This document shows positions 43,937 to 54,318 of a stretch of 64,000 bases of DNA, one piece after another. Made by a program: the position numbers and the translations under genes. Origin of the DNA: Dentipellis sp. KUC8613. Taxonomy: Eukaryota; Basidiomycota; Agaricomycetes; Russulales; Hericiaceae. The notes beneath the pieces were generated by a model. It was not told where the DNA came from, did not search any database, and was given only the letters and a program-made list of their open reading frames with translations. Where the stretch lies: NCBI GenBank assembly GCA_002286715.1, contig NSJX01000022.1, forward strand, positions 167,770 through 231,769, given 5' to 3'. Within the stretch, counting starts at the first letter, position 1, and each line of letters starts with the position of its first letter.

Positions 43937-46900
43937 ATGACCTCCGTCTCCTCCCAGGCGTCTCTCTCTGCGCGACTGAAACCGAAGGATGCAGAGCCGG
44001 ACGAGCAGTGGAAGGCCGATCTGCGCAAGCGCATCGAGGTCGGCCTGCGGGACATGGTCGAGGAGGCCAAGAAGGCGCGCGACGCCGCCCGCGCGGACGC
44101 CCGCGATGAGGCCGCCGAGGCGCGCGTCACCGAGGACTACGAGGCGCGCATGGCGACGATCCGCAAGCTCGCGCAGGACGAGTTCAACACGCAGCTGCAC
44201 AAGGAGACGCTCGAGCGCCAGTGGGCGCTCGGCCAGGTCGTCGGCGAGCAGTGGTCCGACGAGGTCGTGCGCCAGCAGCAGTGGATCCTCGACAACATCA
44301 AGAAGGAGGAGAGCGAGCGCTCCCCGCACCCCCTGAGCGAGTCCCCCTCGCAGCCCCCGCCCGGCCCCGCAGCCCCGCAGCCCGATCCCCCCGCATCGGG
44401 CTCCCCGAGCTTCGAGCGCGACACCTCGCAGGGCCCCCCGTCGCGCCCGCACTCGTACACCAGCACGCCCGCCCGCATACCGCAGTATCCCCGCCCTTCC
44501 TATCCCGGCGCGCCGCAGCGCAGGCAGGACCTCGAGGCCATCCCCTCCGGCTCGTCGGAGGGCGGCGAGGTCTCTGCCAGCGCCAGCGAAGAAGAGGAGG
44601 AGGCATCCGCCACGGACGACGCCGCAGAGGCGCCGCCGCCGCAGGCCACACCTGCCCCGCCCCCCGCGCGCCCGCCACCGCCCCTCGCATCCCCCGCGTT
44701 CGCCGCGTTCCCGCAGCAGCAGCCGCCCAGCCGCATGAACACCTTCGAGCGCCGCGGGCGGCCCGCGCCTCCCCAGCTTCAGCCCTCCTACAACCACAAC
44801 CACCACCACCACCACGAATATCACGACGGTGAAGACGACGATGAAGACGAAGAAGACGAAGACGACGAAGAAGAGGAAGAGCCCGACCACCCCTCCCGCC
44901 GCCCGAGCCTCTCCGCCTACCCGCCCCCGCACGCGCACGCGCCGAACCGCCGCTCGAGCTCGAGCTCCTTCACGCGCGGCGTGCCCCCCGTCGCCGCGGC
45001 CGAGTTCCGCCGCCCCGCCGCCCCGCGCGCCGAGCCCTCCGGCATCTCGCGCACCCTCGCGCACGCCAGCGGGCAGTACACCCCCGCGCGGCGCCCCAGC
45101 ATCGGGCCCGTCCCCGTCCCCACCACATCTACCTCCACCGCCACCATACCCGCACCCGCACCCGTGCCCGTGCCCGTCCCACAGCGCGCAGGCTCGCTCG
45201 CGGGCAGCCCAAGCGACCGCGAGCGTGAACGCGCGCAGACACAGGCGGCAGAGCAGCCGTGGACCGGGCTCGCGCGCGCGCGCGAGAAGGTCGGCGTCGG
45301 CGTCGGCGTCGCAGAGCGGCAGGCGTCCGCGAGCCCGCGGCTGTTCGCGCCCGACGTGCGCGCGGTGCCGCTGCCGCTGTCGACGAGCCCGGGCGCGCGC
45401 GCCGCGTTCGGGCGCTCGCCCGAGGACGCGCGCGGGGGCATCATGATCCCGCGCGCGGGCGCGCGCGCGGCGGCGGACGCCGAGCGCGGGTCGTGGGGGT
45501 CGAGCTTGCGCTCGCGCGCGTCGTTCCAGGAGCTCGGGCCGCGCGGTGTGGGTGCAGGAATTGGAGGAGGAATAGGAGCAGGAGGAGGGGGAGGAGGGGT
45601 AGGCGGGCTGTTCCGCCGGAGCACGTTCGACGGGGGCGAGATGTCGGAGTGGAACTCGGACGAGGAGCTCGAGCAGGACCGCCGGAGCGTGCGGAGCCGG
45701 CAGAGCGTGCGGAGCATCCGCAGCCTCGAGGTGGACCAGCAGGCGCGGCGGCGGGAGATGGAGGCGAAGCGGATGGAGGAGGACGCGCGGCGGCTGGAGG
45801 AGGAGGCGCGGCGGAAGGACGAGGAGGCAAGGCGGAAGGAGGAGGAGGCAAGGCGGAAGGAGGAGGAGGTGCGCAGGATGGAGGAGGCGATGAAGCAGCG
45901 GGAGATCGACATGCGCAAGAAGGAGCTCGAGATCCGGCAGAAGGAGGCGGCGCTGCGGCGTCAGGAGAAGGAGGCGCTGGAGCGCGCGCGGCAGAGGGAG
46001 GAGTCGATCAAGGCGCGCGAGGAGGAGGCGAAGTGCAGGGAGGAGGAGGCTAGGATCAGAGAGGAGCAGGCGAAGATCAAGGCGGACGAGGCGGCGATGA
46101 AGGAGGAGAGGGCGAGGAGGGCGAGGGAGGAGGAGGCCAAGGAGCGGGCTGTGGCGATGGCGCGGGCCAAGGCGAGGGAGGAGGCGAAGGCGAAGGAGGA
46201 GAACGCGCACCGGTTGGCGGAAGAGAAGATGAGAAACGCAATCAAGAAAGAGGAGGAGTTGCGGTTGAAGGAAGAGGAGGCGAAGCGGAAGGAGGAAGAG
46301 GCGAAGCGGAAGGAGGAAGAGGCGAAGCGGAAGACTGAAGAGGCGCGGCGCAAGGAGGAGGAAGCGCATCGCAAGGAGGAAGAGACCCGCAAGAAGGAAG
46401 AAGAGACCCACCGGAAGGAGGAGGAGATTCGGCGGAGGGAGGCGGACTTGCGGAAGCGAGAGGAGGAACTCAACCGACGCGAGGCGGAGGCCAAGTTCCG
46501 GGAAGAGCAGAAGGCGGCAGCACATCGAGAAGAGCAAAGGAGAGCTGCCGAGGAACAGCGGAAGAAGGACGAGCAGAAGCGGGCGGCCGAGGAAGAGAGG
46601 CAGCAGAAGATGTTGGAGGAGGAGCTGTTGAGGGCGATCGAGGAAGAGAGACACCACAAATTGGACGAACAGAGGAGACGGGTCGCGGAGGACCAGAAAG
46701 CACGCGAGGAGGCCTGGGCGCGCGAAGATGCCAGGGCGCGCGAAGAAGCCAGGGTGCGCGAAATGGAGGAGTACAAGAAGCTCGAGGAGGAGTACTTTCG
46801 TCGTGCAGAAGAGCGCAAACGGCAGGATAGCCTCGACAGTAACTCTGGGAAGAGTCAGTACGGATCCTGGTCTCAGCGTGCGGGCTCGACCACTAGTGGC

Positions 46901-47542
46901 TCTTCAGGCGACCGGAGCAGCACGTCTTCGTCAAATTGGAGCACCTCGACAGGACCAACCTGGTCGAACTCGCGGCCCGCCTCGAGCGCGACGTCTACGG
47001 CAGGCAGCTCACGCACAGCGAAGGCTCCCGCGCCTGGTACATCACCACATCCATCCATGATGGACGAGGCCGAATGGACACGGCGGCAAGAGGAGCGTGC
47101 GCGGAAGCAGCAGGAGCAATTCCGACGGGAGCAGGAGAAGTTGGAGCGCGAGCGCGAAGCCAAGACCAGCAAGGTGCTGACCGCGGACGATCTAATACGA
47201 CTCTTCGAGAACCACGAGAACAAGTGGCAGGCTCTCCGAAGCACTGATGGCCTCGGGTGGAATAGCTTTCCTTGGCCCGTGTTCAAACGCCCAGCTGAAC
47301 CAGAGGAAATCACGACCTCGGCTGTCGAGGCATATGTGCTGTCGAAGTACTACCCCAGCGACAAGTCGAAGAGCTCCAAGGACCGCATCAAGGACCATAT
47401 CAAGCGCTGGCATCCGGATCGGTTCGAGACCAAGGTCCTGCCTCGGGTTGTTGAGGAAGAGCGAGAGAAGGTGAAGGAGGGCGCGGGGACGGTGGTGCGC
47501 GGATTGAATGAACTTTTGAATCGAAATTACAACGACGACTAA
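43937..47542 (+). CDS. Large intronless coiled-coil protein with C-terminal WHPD domain (1201 aa)
   Basis: Single exon of 1201 aa. N-terminal helical part (residues 1-130, e.g. RKRIEVGLRDMVEEAKKARD, LERQWALGQVVGEQW). Residues 130-560 are low-complexity, Pro/Ser/Arg-rich, with a His run and an acidic Asp/Glu run (about 290-320). Residues about 590-960 are an almost unbroken charged coiled coil built from (K/R)xEEEA-type heptads. The C-terminal domain (about 1080-1195) contains ENHENKWQAL, NSFPWPVFKRP and IKRWHPDRF (WHPD at about residue 1158) and matches the C-terminus of the 649-aa protein at 32405-34354. The J-like HPD and NFKBIL1 resemblance apply here too. Function unknown. GC content is extreme in the middle section. 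Confidence 0.87.
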   Translation: MTSVSSQASLSARLKPKDAEPDEQWKADLRKRIEVGLRDMVEEAKKARDAARADARDEAAEARVTEDYEARMATIRKLAQDEFNTQLHKETLERQWALGQVVGEQWSDEVVRQQQWILDNIKKEESERSPHPLSESPSQPPPGPAAPQPDPPASGSPSFERDTSQGPPSRPHSYTSTPARIPQYPRPSYPGAPQRRQDLEAIPSGSSEGGEVSASASEEEEEASATDDAAEAPPPQATPAPPPARPPPPLASPAFAAFPQQQPPSRMNTFERRGRPAPPQLQPSYNHNHHHHHEYHDGEDDDEDEEDEDDEEEEEPDHPSRRPSLSAYPPPHAHAPNRRSSSSSFTRGVPPVAAAEFRRPAAPRAEPSGISRTLAHASGQYTPARRPSIGPVPVPTTSTSTATIPAPAPVPVPVPQRAGSLAGSPSDRERERAQTQAAEQPWTGLARAREKVGVGVGVAERQASASPRLFAPDVRAVPLPLSTSPGARAAFGRSPEDARGGIMIPRAGARAAADAERGSWGSSLRSRASFQELGPRGVGAGIGGGIGAGGGGGGVGGLFRRSTFDGGEMSEWNSDEELEQDRRSVRSRQSVRSIRSLEVDQQARRREMEAKRMEEDARRLEEEARRKDEEARRKEEEARRKEEEVRRMEEAMKQREIDMRKKELEIRQKEAALRRQEKEALERARQREESIKAREEEAKCREEEARIREEQAKIKADEAAMKEERARRAREEEAKERAVAMARAKAREEAKAKEENAHRLAEEKMRNAIKKEEELRLKEEEAKRKEEEAKRKEEEAKRKTEEARRKEEEAHRKEEETRKKEEETHRKEEEIRRREADLRKREEELNRREAEAKFREEQKAAAHREEQRRAAEEQRKKDEQKRAAEEERQQKMLEEELLRAIEEERHHKLDEQRRRVAEDQKAREEAWAREDARAREEARVREMEEYKKLEEEYFRRAEERKRQDSLDSNSGKSQYGSWSQRAGSTTSGSSGDRSSTSSSNWSTSTGPTWSNSRPASSATSTAGSSRTAKAPAPGTSPHPSMMDEAEWTRRQEERARKQQEQFRREQEKLEREREAKTSKVLTADDLIRLFENHENKWQALRSTDGLGWNSFPWPVFKRPAEPEEITTSAVEAYVLSKYYPSDKSKSSKDRIKDHIKRWHPDRFETKVLPRVVEEEREKVKEGAGTVVRGLNELLNRNYNDD

Positions 47543-48137
47543 CTCTCCAGTAAGTCGCCATTCAGTCACAGGTGGCTCCACTCGACTCACTGACACTCCC
47601 TTTTCTGCAGCTCACGAACGGTCTTTTCGGTAGCCCGCCAACTGTACTTTGATACCCACGCACCATGCATTTGTATGAATACCATCTGTGTCAGCAATGT
47701 AGCGTCTCTGTTGTGTGTACTACTCATTTTCGACGAGACTGAGAAAACCCTCGTTGGCCTTCTACGGGTCATCTGCTAAAGACTGCGAGTGACGCTCGGC
47801 CCGTATAGATGAGTACTTCGAGTTGCATCTGAACTGTACTTCGCTGATCTGCGCTGCTGCGCTGTAGGTCGGGTAGTCCCCGATGAGGCTCGATATTGTT
47901 TTGCTGCCTGCTGATATTACCCTCGTCTGGAAGAGACTCGCTATATTCTCTTCTGCGAAGCTTCAAAGTCTTGGAACGTAATCAGCACTACAGGCTTGCA
48001 TACGACGGGGCTTCCAGACAAAGCCATCTACATTTCCCTTGCTTGGCCATGTATGGACTTCTGCGCTATATACAGCGGCGAGAACTAGGTGAGCTCTAAT
48101 TATACAATATGGTAAATTACAGTTTAACAGAGACTAA
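47543..48137. other. Convergent 3' UTR region
   Basis: Between two convergent genes; no gene seen. Confidence 0.5.
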
Positions 48138-48714
48138 TCAATCTTCGTCGGAACTCGCTATCGAAACAGAATCCCCCGCCGATATAAAAGAATCGGAATC
48201 CGACTCAGTCTTGATCAAGGAATCGGCCTTGTCATATCGCCTGCCGCTGTTGAACTGATTTGCATTCGCCTTGTTCCATGATACAGCCCTTTTCCATGGA
48301 TCTTGCGCGTTGTCGTAAACGAGAGTATCCTCGTCGTAATCTTCGTTGGCTTTATACTCGAAGATGGGATGTCCGATTAGCTGGAGGAGCAGCTGTCTGT
48401 CTGCACGCGTCAAGACCGATGCACAATCCTCGGGTCTCAGATTGAACTGGCGCAAACGGTGATGCCAGTCTTCCCGCGTCCGAAGGTGCATTTGTATAAG
48501 TTGTCTGTTCGCCTCCATGCTTGGGGGACTGCAGTGCTGCCTGGTAAGTACGTATCAATAGATGAGAATACCACTCATACCTGTTGTATCCATATAGAGC
48601 AATGACGGCCGCCCTCACCGCGAGTCGTTTGTGCCAAGCCGGTTCGGCTTCGCTCTTGAAGGCCATCCAAAGCTTCAAGATTATGATTTGCCTGCGGGTG
48701 TGGAAGAAGCGCAT
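48138..48714 (-). CDS. Member 1 of a small unknown gene family
   Basis: Two exons (48582-48714, 48138-48538) give 177 aa; the acceptor after TGCAG was chosen for frame. Exon 1 encodes a helical part with LWMAFKSEAEPAWHKRLAV and ends ALYGYNR. Exon 2 has RTREDWHHRLRQFNLRPEDC, then LLLQLIGHPIFEY, and an acidic Ser-rich tail ending ASSDED. Members 2 and 3 share the W-x-x-F-x-x-E start, the YG-x-NR end of exon 1, the phase-2 intron at that point, and (E/D)W with HxRL downstream. No TM helix, no signal peptide, no recognised domain. Confidence 0.72.
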
Positions 48715-49321
48715 CTTTAATCTAGAACTGCGATGTGGAAAGTACGTAAATGAGGTGCGATCCCAGTAGTGGGAGTTTGGCTTCGGATGCCAGAGGATTG
48801 TCGAAAACACGTCTTATATGTGCTCTGTTGTCTTTATATGTGTCTCCTTGTACTGACCTTTTTGTTTCGACACCCCTACCACAGGCCCCGAGAACAACAA
48901 GGTGTGCCATTCCAGCAATAGGCTGTACAGCGCGAGATAGGCTAGACACGCTTGTGATTGGCTTTCTTCAGTGAAAGAAGCGCTCAACAAACAAAAAGGG
49001 CAAGTCTACGCGCCCGCTCCTTGTTCCTACGAAGGTCATCTTTATTGTTTAATTTCCAACGTCTTGTTCTCTACAATTTGATCGTCGCGAAGGAGGCTGG
49101 ACCTAACCCTCATGTAACACAAAGCAAGCAGCGTCTACCTTTCTGAGAACAAAGGCTAACCGTGGCTGTGCAATTGGCTCCTTGGAATTTCCCTAGTTAG
49201 CGGACATTCGGTTCGCTGCCTTCGTCCCGCATAGGTGAAACTTTATCAAATGCAAACTACTACCGCAAGGTACAGTATGGATATATGGCTGTGGTCAGAT
49301 GTTTTCTCCACTTCCACTCGA
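48715..49321. other. Spacer, no gene recognised
   Basis: Promoter region of member 1 and 3' flank of member 2. Confidence 0.45.
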
Positions 49322-49767
49322 CTAATCCTCCGTCAGAGTCGACGGGTCGACTCTCAGATACTGCTCGGGGCCTAAACCTCTTCCCGCTTGATAGTACCCA
49401 CGTGGTTCTTGCCCTTGATTAAGCCATTGTTGGACTTTGTCCCCTGAGGACACCCCATAGTATATCTCTTCGTGACCTACTGGAAGCCCTTCGTTCTGCA
49501 GACGAAACGCCCAGTCCTCCTTATTTCTGCGTTCCATAGCCTCGATATGGGCAATGGCTTTGTTGTACTGCGAGCTGAACAGGGATCTCGTGAGCTACGT
49601 CGCGACACTGAGCGGACTCATCATACATACCTGTTAGCCCCGTACGATCTGAGCGCGTTCGTCGCGGCAAGCTTTCGCTTCTTGATAGCCTGTTCTGCCT
49701 CCAGCTTGAAGTCATCCCACACCTTCGAGCTCGAGGAGGTTCCAGATGGTTGAGATGAGCGCGGCAT
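49322..49767 (-). CDS. Member 2 of the small unknown gene family
   Basis: Exons 49631-49767 and 49322-49574 give 129 aa. The protein starts MPRSSQPSGTSSSS, continues KVWDDFKLEAEQAIKKRKL and ends exon 1 with RSYGANR. Exon 2 reads HIEAMERRNKEDWAFRLQNEG and ends in LRVDPSTLTED. The intron lies at the same codon and phase as in members 1 and 3. Two AG acceptors are possible; only the upstream one keeps frame. The C-terminal half differs from members 1 and 3, lacking the IGxPxF segment. Confidence 0.7.
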
Positions 49768-51252
49768 ATTACTGGATAGGATGTACGTTTCGGAAGGTCG
49801 GTGAAGGGCTGGTAGATGTTGAATGTAACGGAACTGTGGGGCCGCCTTGTCTTATATCTGAATCGCCTCTCTGAGCTCGGTGCTGAGTGTCATCTCGCGA
49901 AGTCCGGTGATACTGAGAACCTACCGAAAACTGGGCTGGGTAAATGGGCGCGTACCGTTCATGCATCTGCATAGCTAGTATGGTGTATGACGCCGACTTG
50001 CGCCTGTCACCGTGGGTTGTTCCAAGGGCGCTGCAGGTCCCAACTAGGATGCCCGGTATCGGATCGCGAACCAGATGCGGGACGACAGTTACAGGAAAAG
50101 GCCCCCGTGACGTCGAATGACACACGGCGATTCGCACAGAACATAGGACAGCACCGCCGAGTCGAGGATTCGGATGTTGTAGATTCCCACAAGACGGGTC
50201 CGGGCTCGAGCGCACGAGAAGAGCCAAAAACAGCTCATTGACGCCTGCTGACTTGCGAGGCACTGTCCTAGTATCATATCTAAGTCAGGGTACCATACGT
50301 ACCTCGGAGGCTTGCAGGCGCTGTACTGCAATGTCGCAGCTCCAGGAGACACTGTGCAAGTACGTCTGAGACCTGTGGTAGGTGATAACCATTGGAAGAT
50401 GCATATAGTCAGCCGAAGCTCTTTGTGGACTATTGTATCCGCAGGCCCCAATTCCGACGTTCAGAGGGGATTGAACACGCCTCGGAAGTAGCATGGCTCT
50501 TCTCTTCGGAAACTGCATCCGCGAGCGACACGAGACCGATTGAAGAGATGTCTCGCCTATAACAAGTCAAACTCAAAGAGACTCACGGTATCAGAAAGGT
50601 ACGCGCATGACGGAACGAGAGGATCGTACCCAAGAAGGCTTCACAGCAGCGGCTCATGCCATGATGCGCAAAGAGCGGCTTGCAGGGAACCGCTGAGGGA
50701 CTGGTCACGGACATAGCTCTTGCACTGGTTTGATTGACTTGAATTGGTCGCCAAGACGCGGGCTATCCGGTGGGCGTATCGCACGAAATGCGTTCAATTG
50801 GCCGTCCGGTTGGACATTTCAAAGAGCGCGGAAGAGGCGCGGGGCTTTTCCTGGATTGGTATTCCAGACAGCTGCCGAGCATCGCTCTACTGATGTAAGC
50901 GAAATGGAGTATGCCAACCACTGCAAGGCATAGCCAACGTTGAAGAATCCAGAGCTTTCCGCCCAGTGCGACGGGTCTTCGGTGTGAAGCAATACTGGAA
51001 GCGTGTAATGCGGAGAGAGGATGTTCGGCAAAATACAGCGACAGTTACGAGCAGCTGGGATGGCATCTCTTAATACGAGAAAATGAAACCTTCGCTGCAA
51101 ACTGAGTTAGACACCAGTATTTCGACGATAAATGGCCTGAACTCACATCAGTGCAGCATTCGTCCTTCGCCAGGATAAGATTCCATCGCCCCAAAGATAG
51201 CCGCATATAAAGCCAAATAGAAATACGATAAAAAGTATCCCGCTTCGCGCCT
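49768..51252. other. Region with unresolved fragments, no gene called
   Basis: A minus-strand frame at 50819-51100 (RRFHFLVLRDAIPAARNC...) and another that ends RLQASE at a good GTACGTATGG donor near 50308 look exon-like but could not be joined to anything. They may be a decayed relative of the flanking family. Confidence 0.4.
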
Positions 51253-51640
51253 CTACACCCTGTCGCGACTACTGTAGTCGAAGACCGGTTCTCCGATCAA
51301 GTGCTGCAGATACCTCACATGCTCCGCCTTCAACACTCCTCGGCAGTCCCGTGGGTGGATCCCTGCGCGACGCAGATGGAAGTGCCATTCCTGGCGCGCC
51401 CTGCAATGCATATCCACCAAGCACTTGTTGGCGAATCTCGCTTGTTGACTGATACAAATGTCGGTTACCATGAACCAGAGGGCGAGATTATCACCCTCAC
51501 CTATTGCATCCATACCTCGCGATAGCGGCGTTCGCAAAATCCTGTCGCTTGGCACATGCGGGACCCATCTCAATCGCGAAGTTTGTCCAGATGTCCAAGA
51601 TTATGGGATGCTTGGAATTTCGGCATGGACGTAGCTTCAT
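51253..51640 (-). CDS. Member 3 of the small unknown gene family
   Basis: Exons 51501-51640 and 51253-51448 give 111 aa. Begins MKLRPCRNSKHP, then ILDIWTNFAIEMGPACAKR and exon 1 ends ARYGCNR. Exon 2 reads RARQEWHFHLRRAGIHPRDC, LKAEHVRYLQHLIGEPVFDY and stops shortly after (SSRDRV). It aligns with member 1 through PxDC and LIGxPxF but lacks the acidic tail. A TATA-like TATTTAAG lies at 51702-51709, about 65 nt upstream. Confidence 0.72.
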
Positions 51641-53648
51641 AGGGTTCGGGGAACGGCGATAGATGGGGTGTATTGGTGACGAACTTCGTCGGTCCGTGTC
51701 TCTTAAATACACCTTTCAGGGTATTGCCTCGAATCTACGTGCCGCGTATATTCCGACGCGTGGATTGGGAGCATAGCAGCAAAATATCAACAGGAGGATA
51801 CCTGCGCTGTCATGCACATCATCATTCAGCGCATAGATCAGGTACCGGAAGTACCCATGCATTGCGATTGGAAGAATAACTATGTCTTCGACTATCACGA
51901 GAAGCCGACGCAAAAGAAGTAATCAGTAGTCACCCATGCAACCCGGAACGGACCTGCTCACAAGAGTAAACCAATGAATGCATGCACATGGTGCAGAAGT
52001 CTGAACCCCAGGCAAACGCGTGGGAGTGCATCTTAAGGTATCGAGGAATTTCTTGCTGTCGTGGTTCAAGCGCTAGCAAAAAATCGTGAGCAAGACATAA
52101 CGTTCTTCGATGGTACGTACTGCGATTGTCCGTCTACTTCAGACCATGACGGGTCTATCAGGGTAGGTACCATCTGTTCCGCAACGGGCTTATCACCTCC
52201 ATCTATCCACAAAAAGAAGGCGACCGAAACGGCGTTATGAGGTTACACGTGCGTAGGCTGAGAAGATGGTGCCCAGAAAATAAGACATCGGAAGCGCCAC
52301 TGACACGGAAGTCGCCTAATGGACTGGGGGAACGCCTCTGGTAAAGAGATGTGAGTCGATAGGGCTGGCCGAAAATCAAATGGACATGTAGATGGAAGAA
52401 ATAGTCTTCACTTATGCATGCAGGGAAACGGCCGAAGATAGATCGACATCTTGGACGTTTCATGCTATTCTGGTGGCCAGGGATTACAACGTGAAGATCG
52501 GCGCTTTCCATTCACGGCTCGAGCTAAGGGTAGGATCATCGGGCGAGGGTGACATCGTCAAGACTTACATTACAGGCCTCGGCGCTTTGGGAATACGCAA
52601 ACAGGACAAGAATCTATCCACGGCTTGGGGCTGGGTACGAGAAAGCGAGGGAGGATCCATGTACTGCTCGTTGCACAGCCGCATTCTATGACAATGTATT
52701 GTAGAAGATGATGTAATTGTCGAAACCTCCGCGACAGTCGACTCGGAAGACGCAAAGAGCCGGATACTAGGACAGGTGTGAGTATGGAGAAAGCCTTCTG
52801 ATCCTGCATCCACATACCACTTTGTAAGTAGAACCCCCTGAAAGGCCGACCTGAAACAGATACCACGTTCAAGACTTTGGTGCGAGCTAAACGGAGAGGT
52901 CCCCGTGCCTCGGGCAAGAAATGCCGTTCAAGAATTTCGAGGTCGAGGTGTTCACGGGTGGGATATTATTCGGCGTAGGATGCGACAAGGATATGAAGTC
53001 TCCATCAGGAAAATTCTTATCAAATAAGTTGACGCTCACATTACAAAATCTGCACTATGCCACTAAGCAAACGCCATACTAGCTGTCCTACCTGACAAAG
53101 AGCAGTCGATACGATCGAAGGAATGACTGACCATGACAGCGCTATTCGGCGTGAGGTACGGTGTCTGCAGGTTACGCCCGGGCGACGACAACTTGAAGGG
53201 CCCCCGTTTGGATCGTGACTCCTGTACACGTATGACTTATGTCGTGTGAGGGTGGCTGATAAGCAGCACTAGCGCAGGCGTCGAGATGGCGAGCGGCGGC
53301 TGAGGACACACGAGAGATCCGTACGACTGGTCGAGCTCAGTTTGCTACTAATAAGCCCTCACAATCATCCAAGAGGTAGATGTAGAAGATATTACGGGAC
53401 TCACTGGGTCCGCTGTAAACCTATAACCGCCCAAGGCTACTAATTGGATACCGGCGTGATAGGAACGTCATCTTCTACTTACTGGACGGCTGCTTTGGCT
53501 GCTTTTTATTTTTTATATCCGTGGCTGAGAGTGGATTGGAAGCAGGTGGAGGCTGGAATGCGGTGAACTCAGCCGCAGTAACAAACTCTCAGATCTGACT
53601 TCGACGAGATCTCCCACGACAATGCGGCATATTTGTCGATGTTAGCAT
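51641..53648. other. Intergenic region, no gene recognised
   Basis: 2 kb without a frame that resembles a family. A minus-strand fragment around 52570-52917 is open but has no credible structure. Confidence 0.45.
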
Positions 53649-53720
53649 GGCCGCCTGGCGAAATGGCATCGCGTCTGACTACGAATCAGGAGATTGCAGG
53701 TTCGACCCCTGCGGTGGTCA
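53649..53720 (+). tRNA. tRNA-Arg (ACG), intronless, second copy
   Basis: Identical over 72 nt to the copy at 8191-8262, including both G-T wobbles in the acceptor stem. A TTTT tract follows at about 53725. The first base of the mature RNA is G at 53649. Confidence 0.93.
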
Positions 53721-54318
53721 TATATTTTGTCCCAAATCACTTCAGTGACCCTACGTTCTCTTTTGCTAATTGCAATTTCTTGTAGTACTTGTTGCTTTTA
53801 TTCCATTGGAAAACGGATTGACCATAGGACATAAGTCATGCTACCAACAGGAATGACCCGCTCACTCTCTGCTCGCGCACTTGCTCCGCTCCACTACTGC
53901 GATTTGGAGATACCTTACGGACCGCAACATTCGAGCAGCTGATTCGAGAGGGCCTGCAGCAAGGCAAAATTGCGCTTGAACAGCTTATACGAGAGGTGAG
54001 GAGGTGCTGTGAGTAATCCATCGGAGCGACATGATCTCACATATGCATTTGTGCCTCTCCATGGCTCGTGGATATTAATACGCCAACAATCGCCCGAATA
54101 TCAGCAAAGTTGCAAAAACAGGGCATAGACTGCCTTCAGTGACTCTGGACAAAATTCAGATACACGTATCGTCCATGTATAATATAATGAGTATATATGT
54201 ACAGTCCAAGCACGCAAAGCGCACTCGGCGGCCTAGGCCTGTGCCTCTAAACTAACTAATAAGACCAGAGAAAACGTATCATATCATACCGCAAAGCTGT
54301 TTCGAATGGAGCTACATA
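53721..54318. other. Spacer with an orphan exon-like frame
   Basis: A plus-strand frame at about 53830-53997 encodes FEQLIREGLQQGKIALEQLIRE followed by GTGAGG; see findings. No full gene. Confidence 0.35.

Noticed and set aside
43769..46657. 962-codon open frame antisense to the 1201-aa gene
   Set aside because: A consequence of strong codon bias in the EEA/ERR coding sequence; composition is low-complexity Leu/Arg/Ala and no family is recognised.
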